Assembly (NCBI GenBank): GCA_944990035.1
Contig: CALYLX010000045.1
Coordinates: 62,001-126,000, forward strand
DNA: 64,000 bases
Reading direction: 5' to 3'
Source: Clitopilus passeckerianus
Lineage: Eukaryota > Basidiomycota > Agaricomycetes > Agaricales > Entolomataceae
The position numbers and the translations under genes were made by a program. The notes below the pieces were generated by a model. The model saw nothing but the letters and a program-made list of their open reading frames with translations. It had not been told where the DNA came from and made no database searches. Position 1 is the first letter of the stretch. Each line of letters opens with the position of its first letter. This document shows positions 10,464 to 22,380 of this stretch, in pieces.

Positions 10464-13431
10464 TTATGAAGCATCGACGAGAACGCTATCATCTCTCGAC
10501 TGTTGGGCGTGAGCTAGTTGTTGAATGACTTCATAAGCAAGTATACGTCCAGAACGGCTGGGAACGAACTCACATTCGAGAGCTTCTGACCAACCTTCCT
10601 CGAAAAGCTCCGGGTTAGAGGTCGGGTCTGCAATAGATGCGGCAAGCTTTGACCGTTTCTTGCTTGTCAAATCGGTTTTCCATGCCTCCACGGCTTGTGG
10701 AACACAGCTAACCAGAGCGCGGGGTGTCAGTTACGGCCAACAATCAAGGCAGGAGACACTAACTTTGGAGCATACGTGCGAGCAAACAGTGCTGCTTCTG
10801 GAGCCCGTTGCGTTTTAATCAACAAATCTACACACGAGCTTGCATCGCCTAGCTGGAAGCGAGTCGCGAATGCCAGGTTGTTGGCGCCTTTCTCCTCTGC
10901 TTTCGTTGCGAGTTCCTGGAGTCCTACTCGGTCGCCAGAAGCCATGAGCAAGAGCATCAATGCGCTCAGGTCGTTGGCTTTCTCAAAGCATTCTCTTGCG
11001 AGGTCAAATCTCCACACCGCAAGTGCACGGTCGCCGAGCGCCTTCCACTTCTGTTCTGCCTCTTGTTCAGGAACACCTCTGGCGATTTCGGTCGCAGTGT
11101 CAAGGTCATCAAGCTGCAATGCCAGATCGAACTTGTGGTCGGGGTCGTTGGTCACTTGGATGGCAAGTTCCTTGAGGTCTAAAACAGAAAATTAGTCGGG
11201 TTCAAAAAAGGAGAAACCCAATGGCCAACCTTTGCTCTCCAGGAATCTCGCCACTTTATTGAGCTGGTCTTTAGGTAGTTGAGGAAGTATTTCGTTGGCA
11301 ACGTCCATGTCACCCCGAAGAACAGCTGTCTGGTACTCCACGACATTCAAGGACAGAGTGTATCCGTAAATGCGCACATCCTTGTCTGCGAGATATACAC
11401 GGTTGTGATTTGGCATGTACCCGAGCAAGTAGAGAGGGCTTTGCCATAGGTTAGCATAGGCTACAAGGAATTGGAAGGGGTTTCACGCACGTATCAAATG
11501 GACTAATAGTGTAGGTTTCGCTGCCCACCATATAAGATAGCTTGTTGGAAGTTGTGAAGATAAAGCAGTCGCCAACCCATTTGGCGGTCTTGACACTGGG
11601 ATGAACGTCAACAGGCATTGTGGCTCGCGAAAATCAAAGCACTGACCCTTCAGAAACCTCAGCAATGACATCAAAGGCCTCCTCGACGCCTTCATCAGTA
11701 ATCTCGGCGCCTTCCTCGAGTTTGTCATTGTATGCATCGCGGTCGAAGCGAAGGACGTAGAAAGACTCCTCTGCAGCGATGGCCACTAGTGAGCCACTTC
11801 CGGACCAGTAGATCTGAAGGAAACAGGTGAGCCTGAGACATCGTATTGGCGAATGTTTTCTTACATTCTTCGCGTCAACATCTATCCGGCGCACAATCTC
11901 GCCACTCTCCCAATCCCAGAACATGACAAATCCTGAGCCTCGAGCACCGAGGAGAGTGCCGCCATGTAGTCCTTCGATGTGGTAGCTACCGGCTCCCTTC
12001 ATACCAGCGCCTGCACGCTCCTTGAAGTTCTTAAATATTTTGAGCTTGGCCTTGTTCTCCAACACCGCATATGTGTTGGAATCAGGTGCCCAAGCGAATG
12101 AGACACCGTTGCCGAAGGACTTGTTGCGCCATGCTAAGGCGGTATACGTGATATATTCACCATCACCGACAACGGTCACGAATCGTCCGTTTGGAGAGTG
12201 GAATAGCGATTGAGCGAAGACCTCTGTAGAGCCAATTTCTTTGACAGAGAGCGGGACCTTGGCACCGTCAGATGCAGATGAAGCTTCAGCTTCAGTGATG
12301 AGTTGCAGATTTCCTGATAACACGTCGTGATTGCGGGTGTAGATGAGTTTCCCGGACGGGTCCATGCTGAAGGTGGGCTCATCGCGGCCCAACTAAAAGG
12401 TAGTCAGTAAAGCGTTCTGTATGTGCCACGGAGATATTTACCTTGATGACGACAACACCATCGTCGAAGCCAATGGCAACCTCGTTGGCGTCTTTGCGAA
12501 GTGCAGTACACCAAGCACGTTCGAGTGCGTAATTGAGTGTGTTTTCGATCCTGTAGGTTCCGCTATTCCAAATCTTGACGGCGCCGTCTTCGCTTCCGGA
12601 GATGATGATGGGGAGATTGGGGTGAAAGACGGCGAAGGAAACATTGTTGGTGTGGCCTTCCATGGTCTGCACACAACTCTTGCTGAGATAGTCCCAAACC
12701 TTGACGGTCTTGTCATCACCACAAGTGACAAGGTAGGGTTTGTCTGCGCCGGGATAAAAGTCGACATAGTTGACACCCTTTTCATGTGCCTCCATGGTAA
12801 AGTTGGCAGTGGGGGAGCCGATTGACCACATCTTCACTGTGCGATCGAGACAGGCAGATGCAAATGTGTTGGCATCCTTAGGGTTGAAGGCCAAATTCAT
12901 GATGTAATGCGTATGGCCTTCATATACCTATTGCAGGATATGTTAGAGAGCATCTCATTTGCAGAAGACGGTCACCTACTTGGATATTTCGCCATTGCTT
13001 ATCCCAGTCCCAGGCCTTGATAGTCATATCGTCAGACCCGGTAAGAATGATGCTTGCAGTTGGATGAACAGTGAGGCATCGGATATAATCTGGATGTGCT
13101 TCAAATGCTGCGACCTTTTCATGGGTATTGTAGTTGAAGACGCGCAGTTGAAAGTCGTCTGAGCCCGCGACGAACCAATTTTTGCGTGCGATGAATTTGA
13201 CACAACGAACAGGGACTTCTGCGACTTCAAAGGTCTTTACGAGAGCACCTGTTTCGTGATTGTAGATATTGACGGTGCCATTATATAGACCAGCGAGTAG
13301 CCATGGTTCTGTTGGATGAAAATCGACGCCCTTTACGCGATCTGACCTGGCAAAGAGTTTTCTCTGTATATTGTATTAGATTTTGCAGGATTATATTGAG
13401 TCTTTTAACATACATTAACATCGAAAAGCAT
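10464..13431 (-). CDS. SEC27: Coatomer beta-prime subunit (COPI coat)
   Basis: This is the beta-prime subunit of the COPI coatomer, which coats vesicles for retrograde Golgi-to-ER traffic and binds KKXX cargo signals through its propeller. The ATG at 13431 begins MLFDVN and is followed at once by an intron, then [20 protein letters not shown], the typical start of the family. WD repeats follow ([52 protein letters not shown]). Next comes the coatomer WD-associated region ([26 protein letters not shown]) and the alpha-solenoid with a Lys-rich C-terminal tail. The TAA is at 10464-10466. The last intron starts at GTGAGT inside the codon after ALE and is conserved in the duplicated fragment, which supports the splice. 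The start codon lies only 176 bp from that of the divergent chitin synthase. Confidence 0.95.
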
Positions 13432-13607
13432 GGTCGCAGTGCTGGGTAGACGTGTTAACTGGATTGATTTGGCCTTGACGCTCACGTGCTCGCAGGAGAA
13501 AGTTGGCCGGTTTCCCTGACAAATTCATCGTTTCAGCCTTTTCTACCGTCATCCCCTCCACAACAACAGGAAGTCTTTCCTTCCGTCCTCCTTTCCTTCC
13601 AAAGGCC
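13432..13607. promoter_or_regulatory. Shared divergent promoter of SEC27 and the chitin synthase
   Basis: Only 176 bases separate the two start codons on opposite strands, so the core promoters and both 5' UTRs must lie here. The stretch is pyrimidine-rich on the chitin synthase side (13515-13600), as is common just upstream of fungal starts. No TATA box is obvious. Confidence 0.7.
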
Positions 13608-16600
13608 ATGGCCTCCAATGCAACCCAGGCCATTGCTTCCGGCGACCTCGTCGACTTGGTTTCGTCGACGGGCTCAGCAACCGTCTACCCCTCAGACGAT
13701 ACAATTCTCGCCGTTTTACAAGCCCGCTTTCGTGCCGACCTACCCTATACAAGAATCGGAGCAACCAACTTAGTAGTAGTCAATCCTTACAAAACTCTCG
13801 CCAATGTCAACAATATCAGCGCCAAGGAGTATGAGGAGAGGTGTTATAGAGACACCAGTCTTCCCATGGTCGATTCTCCAAAGCCCCTTCAGCCCCATCT
13901 CTACGAACTCGCCGCCAAGGTTTACCTGCTTATGAGGAGAAGAAATCAATCTCAAGCCGTTGTTTCTAGGTAGGCAAAAATTTTTGTGCCAGTTATTGTT
14001 TTATCAATCATTAATATTGTCTTTTCTTCCATCTAGGGGTATTACAGGGTCTGGCAAGTCCTCCAGTCTAAGGTTGCTTGCCAACCAAATCCTCCGACTC
14101 TCAAGTCATTCCAAAAAGGAGGTCAGACTCACTGAACAAATCAAGGCTCTCTTCACCGTCCTTGACTCGTTTGGAAATGCCAAAACCCTCATGAACCCTA
14201 ATGCTTCTCGGCATGGTCGCTACCTCGAGTTGCACTTCAACGAACGCGGTCGCATTTGCGGTTCCAAAGTCCTCACTTATGGACTGGACAAGTCCCGCCT
14301 GAATCGTCTTACTCACGAGGAGCGGTCTTTCCACGTGTTTTACCAACTCCTTGCTGGCGCCACCAATGCTGAACGCGATCAGCTCAACCTCGAGGACCCG
14401 TCTGATTATGCTCTCCTCGCATCCTCTGGAACATACCGTCTCCCCGCAGGCCCCTTCAGCGATGATTCTATCGCCATGGGCGAACTTCGCGCTGCCATGA
14501 GGACGCTGGGCTTCAAGCCCAAGCATATGGCATCTATATTCAGCATGGTAGTGGCAATTCTCCTATTGGGCAACTTGCAATTCATGGAGGGTGATGCTCA
14601 TGATGTGTCCGCATATATTGGTAACACCCACGTCCTGGACAACGTTGCTCGCCTCCTCGGCGTAGCTTCCGAAGATCTCGCTCAAGTGCTCACGAACAAG
14701 ACGAATTACGTGAAGAAGGACCTGTACACGGTCCTCCTTAATGCTGAGCAGAGCTCGCAGCAACGTGATCAATATGTCCGCGACTTGTATTCCATCCTCT
14801 TCGCATTTGTCGTCGAGACTGCCAACCATCGAGTCGCACCTAGCGCCAAGGACCCCTCTCCCTCCACGCAAATTATTCTCCTCGATCAGCCTGGCTTCCA
14901 GACTCGCGGACCCTCGGGCACTTCCTCGATGGCCCTTACCGGTGCCTCTCCTCTGATTTCCGCATATGGCCAGAACAACTTCAACGAGTTCTGCATCAAC
15001 TTTTCGGACGAGCTCCTCCAGTCTTATGTCCTTCGTCATACCTTTGAGGACAACGTCGGATATAATGCCGAGGTCATTGGAGATGGTGTTGCACTCCCAT
15101 CGATCGCTACTATGGACAACGGCGCCTGTGTTGAGCTTCTCCGCGGAGCTCAACTGAACGAGAGAGCTGTCAGGAAACCTGGAGGCCTGCTCGGTATCGC
15201 CAACAAGGCCTGCTCTTCATACAAGTCTGGCAAGGGCTCGGAGCACCGTGACGAAGATTTGCTGCAGGAACTCTCCTCCAAATTTGGGGTTCATGCGTCT
15301 TTCGTTGCCAATCCCTCGCAACACGACCGTACGGCCTTTGGAATCAATCATTACTCTGGGCCAGTCACGTATGACGTCACAAACTTTGTCGCAAAAGACA
15401 GCGATTTGCTGGATTCTGCTTTCGTCACTCTTCTACGAAATTCTTCCGACCAGTTTGTCACCAAATTGTTGTCCGGACCCAGTCTTGCCACAGAGCGACA
15501 CAGCAGAGACGAGCAAATCATCGTCCAAGCTCAGGTCTCCTCAAGGCCCCTTCGCCAGCCTACAGCCATTCTTTCCTCCAACAATACCCTTCCTCCTACT
15601 TCTGAAGAGCATCCGCAGTTGGACCCCGGAAAAACATACCCCGTTACCATCCAGCTCAATTTTACCCTTTCGGAAATTTTCGACAGCCTCAACCGCACTC
15701 ACCTCTGGAATATTTCGTGCATTCGCCCTAACGATTCCGGTTCCTCGAATTCATTCGATAAGCGTCGTGTCAAGGCACAAATCCGCTCTCTCCTACTGCC
15801 GGACCTGGTTGCCCGTCGCAGCACAGCCGAATATGTCGCTGGCTTTGAAGTCGGTGAATTCTGTGATCGATACGTCCCGACCATGCAAGGGTCTGAGGAG
15901 GAACGTATCACCCAATGTGCACGTGCCAATGGCTGGCAAGAGGGAGAAGACTTTGCTTTCGGAAAGCACAGGATCTGGCTCGCTTATGGTGCATGGAAGA
16001 TGGTGGAAGATACCCTTAGAGAGATGGAGAAGGGCAAGAGGAGCCAAGAGGACGATGAAGGCTTGGAGGCTCCCGACGATGTCACGGATTATACCCACGA
16101 CGACCGCTCCGTTCCCCAGGCCAGCTTCTTCGGTGCTAGCGCAGACAACTTATTGCTGACAAGAGCAGGCACTGACGGCTTGTCCTATCAAGATGCTAAC
16201 AACGGCTATGGCGGAGGAGGCCTTGGAACGCCAGGCGCAGAAGCTCGCGCATTCATGAAAGATGGAGCATGGGACGGAGACGATCAGAAGGGGTCACCTC
16301 CCTACTCCCCCAACCCATCCAAGAAGGAAGATATCGTCGTCAAAGATATCCATAATGCCGTTGAGGAGGTGCCTTCCAGCCGCAGCCGACGCTGGTGGCT
16401 CGGTTTGGTGTGGGCCTGCACCTGGTGGATTCCGACATTCACACTTCGTCATCTTGGACGGATGAAGCGTCCCGACATTCGACTCGCTTGGCGAGAGAAG
16501 TTCACCATCTTCTTCCTCATTTTCCTTCTTAACGCCACCGTTGTCTTTTATGTCGTCGAATTTGGAAGGCTTCTGTGCCCCGACTTTGACAAGGCCTGGA

Positions 16601-19600
16601 ATCCTACGGAACTTTCTCAGCACCAAGGCTCTAACGATTGGTGGGTCTCCGTTCAAGGAACCGTCTACGACTTGTCAGATTACGTCCGCGGTGACCACAG
16701 CGACATTACTGGTACCGTCAGTAATGGTCCAGATACCCTGGAGGCCCTCGCTGGTACAGACATGACCGGCTATTTCCCAGTTCCCTTGGTGGTTGGGTGC
16801 CGAGATCTCGTCACTGATAATACCCTCGCCCTCACACCCAAGAACCAGTCCAACATCGCCATCCCCCAAGCCATGCACATATCCGGTCATTTGGCAACAG
16901 GGTCAAAGGCGTTGCAACAAGAAGACTGGTATACGGCCATGTTCCAACCCACAATGATAAAGTACCGCAAGGGACCTCTGGTGTATGAGAAGAAGGCTAT
17001 TGCCGCCCAAGCTCAGGATGCCGATGACCCACGGTACGTTATCAACCCTCGCCTCCCCGGTCTGGTGTACTGATCTCTTCTAGTAATTGGGTCATCTACA
17101 AGGGCAATGTTTATGACATCACCGACTATCTTCATACTCTAGACTTGGTGCCGAACAACCCCAATGGCCTAGATTTCCTGAACAAGGCCGTTACGGATGT
17201 TTTTAAACAACGCGCCGGACAGGACGTCACTAAACCTCTTGACGAAGCTCTCGCCACGCTTGACCCTAAAGTTCAAGAACAACACATATTCTGCTTGAAG
17301 AACGTCTTCTATGTAGGCAAGACTGATTTCAGGAAGTCGGCCAAGTGTCAAGTGCAGAATTACCTGCTCATCATTGTTTCTATAATTTTGATTGCATCCA
17401 CTGGTCTTAAATGTAGTTATCACCATTCCAACTTCAGTGCAGGCTTATCATGCTGACCATGTTTCTAGTCTTGGCGGCCCTGCAGTTCGGAAGCAAGGCT
17501 CAACCAGAACTCCAGGACAAATTCGTACTTTGCCAAGTCCCCTGTTACACGGAAGGCGAAGATTCGTTGCGCAGGACCATTGATTCATTGGCCGAACTCA
17601 ACTACGATGACAAACGCAAGCTCATCTTCATTATATGTGATGGGAACATCATTGGTAGTGGCAACGATCGTACCACTCCTCGTATCGTCCTGGATATTCT
17701 TGGTGTTGATCCCAAGGTTGACCCGGAGCCTCTAATGTTCAAGTCTGTTGGTGAAGGCTCCAAGGCTATCAACTATGGCAAAGTCTACTCTGGACTTTAT
17801 GAATTCGCAGGCCATGTCGTCCCGTAAGCAATATCGCCTTCACACACTATATCAGATTTTGACCACGCTTTGAATCAGGTATATGGTTGTCGTCAAGGTT
17901 GGCAAGCCTACCGAACGGTCGAAGCCAGGCAATCGTGGCAAGCGAGACAGTCAGATCCTTTTGTTGCACTACCTCAACCGCGTCCACTTCGACGCTGCCA
18001 TGTCCCCTTTGGAGCTTGAAGTCTATCATCAAATGAGGAATGTCATCGGTATCGACCCTGCCTTCTATGAGTACATCTTTACAGTAGATGCTGATACCGT
18101 GCGTATAAATCAATTTTATGGCTGCCTGTTCTGACTTCTCGCCTTTAGACCGTCACCCCCGACTCTCTAAATCGACTAGTCGCTTCCTGCGCTGATGACT
18201 CCAGCGTCATCGGTATTTGCGGTGAAACTAAGTTGCAGAATGAGGAAGGCTCCTGGTGGACGATGATTCAAGTTTACGAGTACTATATCTCGCATCATCT
18301 GTCGAAGGCCTTCGAGAGTCTGTTTGGTTCAGTTACCTGTCTTCCCGGTTGTTTCTCCCTTTACCGTATCCGTACGGCAGATAAGGGTCGCCCGGTCATC
18401 ATTTCTAACCGCATCATTGACGAATATGCCGAGCCCAATGTCGACACCCTCCACAAGAAAAATCTGTTCTCCTTGGGAGAAGATCGGTTCTTAACCACCC
18501 TTCTGATGAAGCATTTCCCTACCTTCAAGACGAAGTTCAATGGTGCGGCCCTTGCACACACCGTGGCTCCCGAATCCTGGCGTATCCTGTTCTCCCAACG
18601 TCGTCGGTGGATTAACTCGACGGTACACAATCTTTGCGAATTGGTTTTACTGCCTGAACTCTTCGGTTTCTGCTGTTTCTCTATGCGGTTCTTCGTCTTC
18701 ATCGATCTCTTGGGTACCCTGGTATGTAGCACCTTCGTGTTATTTGACGCAGCACATAATTGACGTGTTTTCGTTAGATTCTCCCTTCAACTGTCGTTTA
18801 TGTGAGTCGTGACGAAGGGTTGCTTGCCCAAACTGTATAACTTACTCTTCTTTCAGCTTGTCTACCTTATCATTGTGGTGTCCATCGGCAGCTCACCTTT
18901 GCCGAAGATTGCCATCATTCTCATCGCCGTCACATATGGCTTACAGGTGAATGACACATTTGATCGCTGCAGGGGACCCATCTTAATACCACTTCCTTAG
19001 GCTTTCATCTTCATTCTGAAGCGTGAATTCATGTTGTGCGGTTGGCTAATCGTCTACATCATTTCGTACGTCTGCCACTATTATGCAGGAATGCGGCATA
19101 TTAACGACGACCTCCAGATATCCCGTGTACAGTTTCTTCCTGCCAGTTTACTCGTACTGGTGCATGGACGAATTTAGCTGGGGTAATACCCGTCTTGTTG
19201 TCGGCGAAGGCAAAGAGAAGAAGGTCATCATCAATGAAGATGAGAAATTCGATGAATCCATGATTCCTCTCAAGAAATTCAGTGGTACGATGGTGTATTC
19301 CAAGTTTTCCCTTCCGTAGCTGACTCTTCTGTTAGAATACGAAGCGGAAGCATGGGAAACCAAAACTGGAATTTCAGATGACACTGGCTACGAAAGCAAA
19401 GCTCGATCCCACCGCCCTCCTCACTCCCGTGACGAATCACCTCATACCTATCAGCAGCCCTCTCAATCGGGCGATTACTACCGCGACACCAACTTGACGT
19501 TCAACAACAGTTCGAACCCGAACCTGCGGGTAGGGGGCAGTCAGCAATCTCACAGCAACATCTCTCATCAAGGTCCTATGTCACACTATGGTGTCCCCCA

Positions 19601-20124
19601 ATTACCTGTCATGCCATTCGCTGGCTCGGCCACTGGTTCGGAATACGGCGGGAACATGCCTCCCATGATGCCCCCGATGGGCTTCCAGAACACGGGCAGC
19701 ATGTACGGCATGATGCCCCCTATGGGAATGTCACCCATGGGCATGTTCGGTGGCAGTATCAGTGGATCCCAAGCGGGCGGGTTTGCTCCTCCTATGGCCC
19801 CTGGTCTCAGCAATCAACAGCGACCAATGTCGACATTCTCGCTTGCGACCACCGTCAACCCTTTCGCCGGTCCCAGCACTAGTACGGATCCGACAGATGA
19901 GGAGCTTTTCAATGCGCTACGCACATACCTAAGTACGCAAGACTTGATGACCGTGACGAAAAAGTAAGCTAGCTTGTTTCGGTTGTAGTGGGTTCGGCAT
20001 TAACGAACGTTTTTTCAGAACTGCACGAGAGGCGATAGCTGCTAAATTCCCCAAGGCGGATCTTACATCTCGAAAGGACTTCTTGAATCAATCCATAGAC
20101 ACGATCCTTTCTCAGTCATCATAG
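13608..20124 (+). CDS. Class V chitin synthase with myosin-like motor domain
   Basis: This is a membrane enzyme that polymerises UDP-GlcNAc into chitin at growing tips and septa. The predicted length is roughly 1,950 residues, usual for class V/VII enzymes. In order it has an N-terminal myosin-type head (P-loop GITGSGKS at about residue 122, switch-I-like NASRHGR); a membrane segment at about residue 940; cytochrome-b5-like domains ([15 protein letters not shown], then [13 protein letters not shown]); and the glycosyltransferase 2 core with DADT, GEDRF and QRRRW (18594-18608). Further helices and [12 protein letters not shown] follow, then a Met/Gly/Pro-rich linker and a C-terminal DEK_C-type domain ([12 protein letters not shown] to the end). 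There are about a dozen exons, including a 24-nt one at 18778-18801. The ATG at 13608 gives the usual N terminus; an in-frame open stretch upstream is probably 5' UTR. Switch II reads DQPGFQ where myosins have DIxGFE, so ATPase activity is doubtful. Confidence 0.95.
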
Positions 20125-20693
20125 ACTTGCATCTCCATATTACGACCATGACAAACATATCGCATAAAGCATAATCGGACTAGACCCTCGCATTGCTATC
20201 AACTCTTTTACCATTGCCTTTCTTTGACTTTTCTTGGTATAACACGGACTTTCATTGTAGTCAGTTGTTTTTTTGGATCGAGTACCTATACGGACTATAT
20301 CAGCATATCTCAGTAAACTATTCTAATATGTGAATGACATGTCCTTCCTTGATGGACCTTCGTTTGTTATTTAAAATGAAAGTTGACGTTTTGACATCCG
20401 AGAGGATAATGGATTGCATCATGAACAAACTAGAATAATGTAAGATAGTATGCGTAGCGTATGTATAGTGCGTTCCGATAGTACATATGCAAGCTGTGGA
20501 GGTAGACATCTAGAAAACGAAAACATAAAAATCACAAACAACAGGTTACAACAGGGTAATCGTGAAGCCGCAGAGCGTCCGTAAAGTGGTCATGAGGTAT
20601 AATCGTACAACGTCACCGACTATGCAGTAACTTAGATGCGAAGGAGAATGTTACAAAAACAAACCAGAGGGTATCTAGAAAGGGAGGTCTGGT
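20125..20693. other. Convergent intergenic region
   Basis: About 570 AT-rich bases lie between the stop codons of the chitin synthase (+) and the alpha/beta hydrolase (-). They must hold both 3' UTRs and poly(A) signals. No coding sequence is seen. Confidence 0.6.
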
Positions 20694-22228
20694 TTACCAC
20701 TTGCGCCCCTTTGCAGCACAGAAATCGATGATATGTTTGGCAACGTCTTCGCCGTGGCTGAGGGTGAGATCATGTCGGGCACCCTCAAAATTGATCAATT
20801 TCGACCTTTCTTGCGTTTTGGGTGGAAGAAGAGATAGTATCAAAGGAGCATATCGTGGATGCACTGTGTTGTCTTTGGTACCCTAATCGTCAAATGTCAA
20901 TACCATGCAGATTGGTAGTATCGCGTACGAGTTTGCTCACCTGGAGAATCAACATGGATCTCCCTGAATCATCACTGAAGGCTCCAGATAGTAGAGCAGC
21001 TTTTTGTCCCCGTATAGGACCGTCTCTCAGCGAGGAGGACAGAGCCCCATTGTACCCTGTGAGATGAGCTGACTGTAATCGAACGATCTAATGACGGGAT
21101 AAGTTTACCAGAGGTCGACCGAACGGGAAAGGACGAACCTCAGTTATGGGGTCTGATTTGTTTGCTGGTTTGTCCGTTCCGGAAGCCGAATCGACTGGGG
21201 AAGTGGTGGTGGTGGAATTTTTGAGGATGAGTCGTTGAAGGTAAGTCTGCAATGGTGACGCTGTGAGTAACAATCGCGAACATAGTGCGTAGGTATGACA
21301 TACCCTCACTGGTATACTTGAGGTCAAGGTTTGAACAAGAGGTGACGACATGAACTTGGCCGTGCGAGAAATATCACCAGCCTGTAGTGGAAATGATAAT
21401 TATAGAGTCGTAAGACTCTTGCCTCCGATGAACAAGGAGTTGACGAACCTCTATTAGACCAGCAGACGCAATCAGTATGACCTTATCATCGACAAGATGA
21501 GGGAACTGTGAGGTGAATGCCATAGCTATTCCGCCGCCCTAGAACCGTAGGATGTCAGGCTTGTGCACTGCGAATGATGAAATTGACACATACCATTGAT
21601 ACTCCAGCAACGATGGCTTTTTCCCAATGCAGGTGCTGCATGAGAAGAGCAAGTTGAATAGTATACAGGTTGGCATCGTAGGTTGTTTGGGGAGCATCAG
21701 AGTAGCCGCGTCCGTACAGATCTACGGGAACATTAAACACAGACTCGTCGGGTATACTTCGGGTAGGCAACGAACCATACACGAGCACGCGATAGCCATT
21801 CGATGCAAGTTGAGGGGCAACATCCTTCCATATAATTGCAGGTATCGAAAGCCCATGTATGAGAACGATCTGGACAAACCCAAGCTCTGGTTGAGTTGCG
21901 ATAAGCAATGAAATGTAGTGACATACCTTTCGTCCTTTTTCTGGTCCCCAAACCCAATATCTCATCTAAGCGACAGTCAGACGACGCCTAAGAAGACATT
22001 TTAGATACATACCTGACCATAAGGCAGTGAGAGGTAGTTTCCCCCTGGATAAAAGTCCTCTGGGTATATCGACCAAGACTTGGCATCAGGTGGAAGACTA
22101 GCAAGGGATTTGTGTAGATAAAGAGGTTCCGGAGGATGGGGAAAAGCCGCGAAGAAATAAGTCGTTATAAGCAGAGGCGGTATTATCAGTAACGAGAGCG
22201 TCAGGCATTGAAATGGGTTGGAGACCAT
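20694..22228 (-). CDS. Alpha/beta-fold hydrolase with N-terminal membrane anchor
   Basis: This is a serine hydrolase of the alpha/beta superfamily; its substrate is unknown. The ATG at 22228 is followed directly by a hydrophobic stretch (LTLSLLIIPPLLITTYFFAAF), which predicts a signal anchor. An alternative in-frame ATG lies at 22306. After the anchor come the oxyanion strand VLIHGLSIP, the DLYGRGYSD strand and the nucleophile elbow GVSMGG, where an intron falls exactly between Met and Gly. The catalytic His lies near the C terminus in EGARHDLTLSHGEDV. The stop is TAA at 20694-20696, after GRKW. The fold and triad suggest an esterase, epoxide hydrolase-like or lipase-like enzyme facing the lumen or outside. 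The F-box gene ends only about 150 bp upstream on the same strand. The family is secure, the exact reaction is not. Confidence 0.82.
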
Positions 22229-22380
22229 GTTTCTGGTCTTCGTCGTCGTTGGACGCGTTGAGGACGGGAGCAAGCTCAAAAAGCCACGTGGGTGGAAAGG
22301 TGTCATTTGTTTGGCTGCTTCCCCCGCTTCAAGCAGGCCATCAGGCACAGGGTCCAGGCAGTATATTGCGTCGATGTATA

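Larger units (their letters stand above)
6722..10862. repeat. Right copy (unit B) of the 4.1-kb tandem duplication
   Basis: This segment aligns with 2552-6711 in direct orientation. Its right end runs into the complete SEC27 gene, which continues to 13431, so this is the ancestral arrangement and unit A is the added piece. The two units are back to back with only about ten bases of ambiguous sequence at the junction (6712-6721). Confidence 0.9.

Noticed and set aside
12421..12825. 134-codon plus-strand frame opposite SEC27
   Set aside because: It is antisense to WD40 repeats; the regular Asp/Val pattern is the mirror of conserved propeller codons.
14563..15153. 196-codon minus-strand frame opposite the chitin synthase
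   Set aside because: This is an antisense shadow of a conserved coding exon and shows no family motif or splice support.
15248..16159. 303-codon frame on the plus strand inside the chitin synthase
   Set aside because: It overlaps the motor-domain exon in another frame, has Ser/Pro-rich shadow composition and no domain; the main frame clearly encodes the enzyme.
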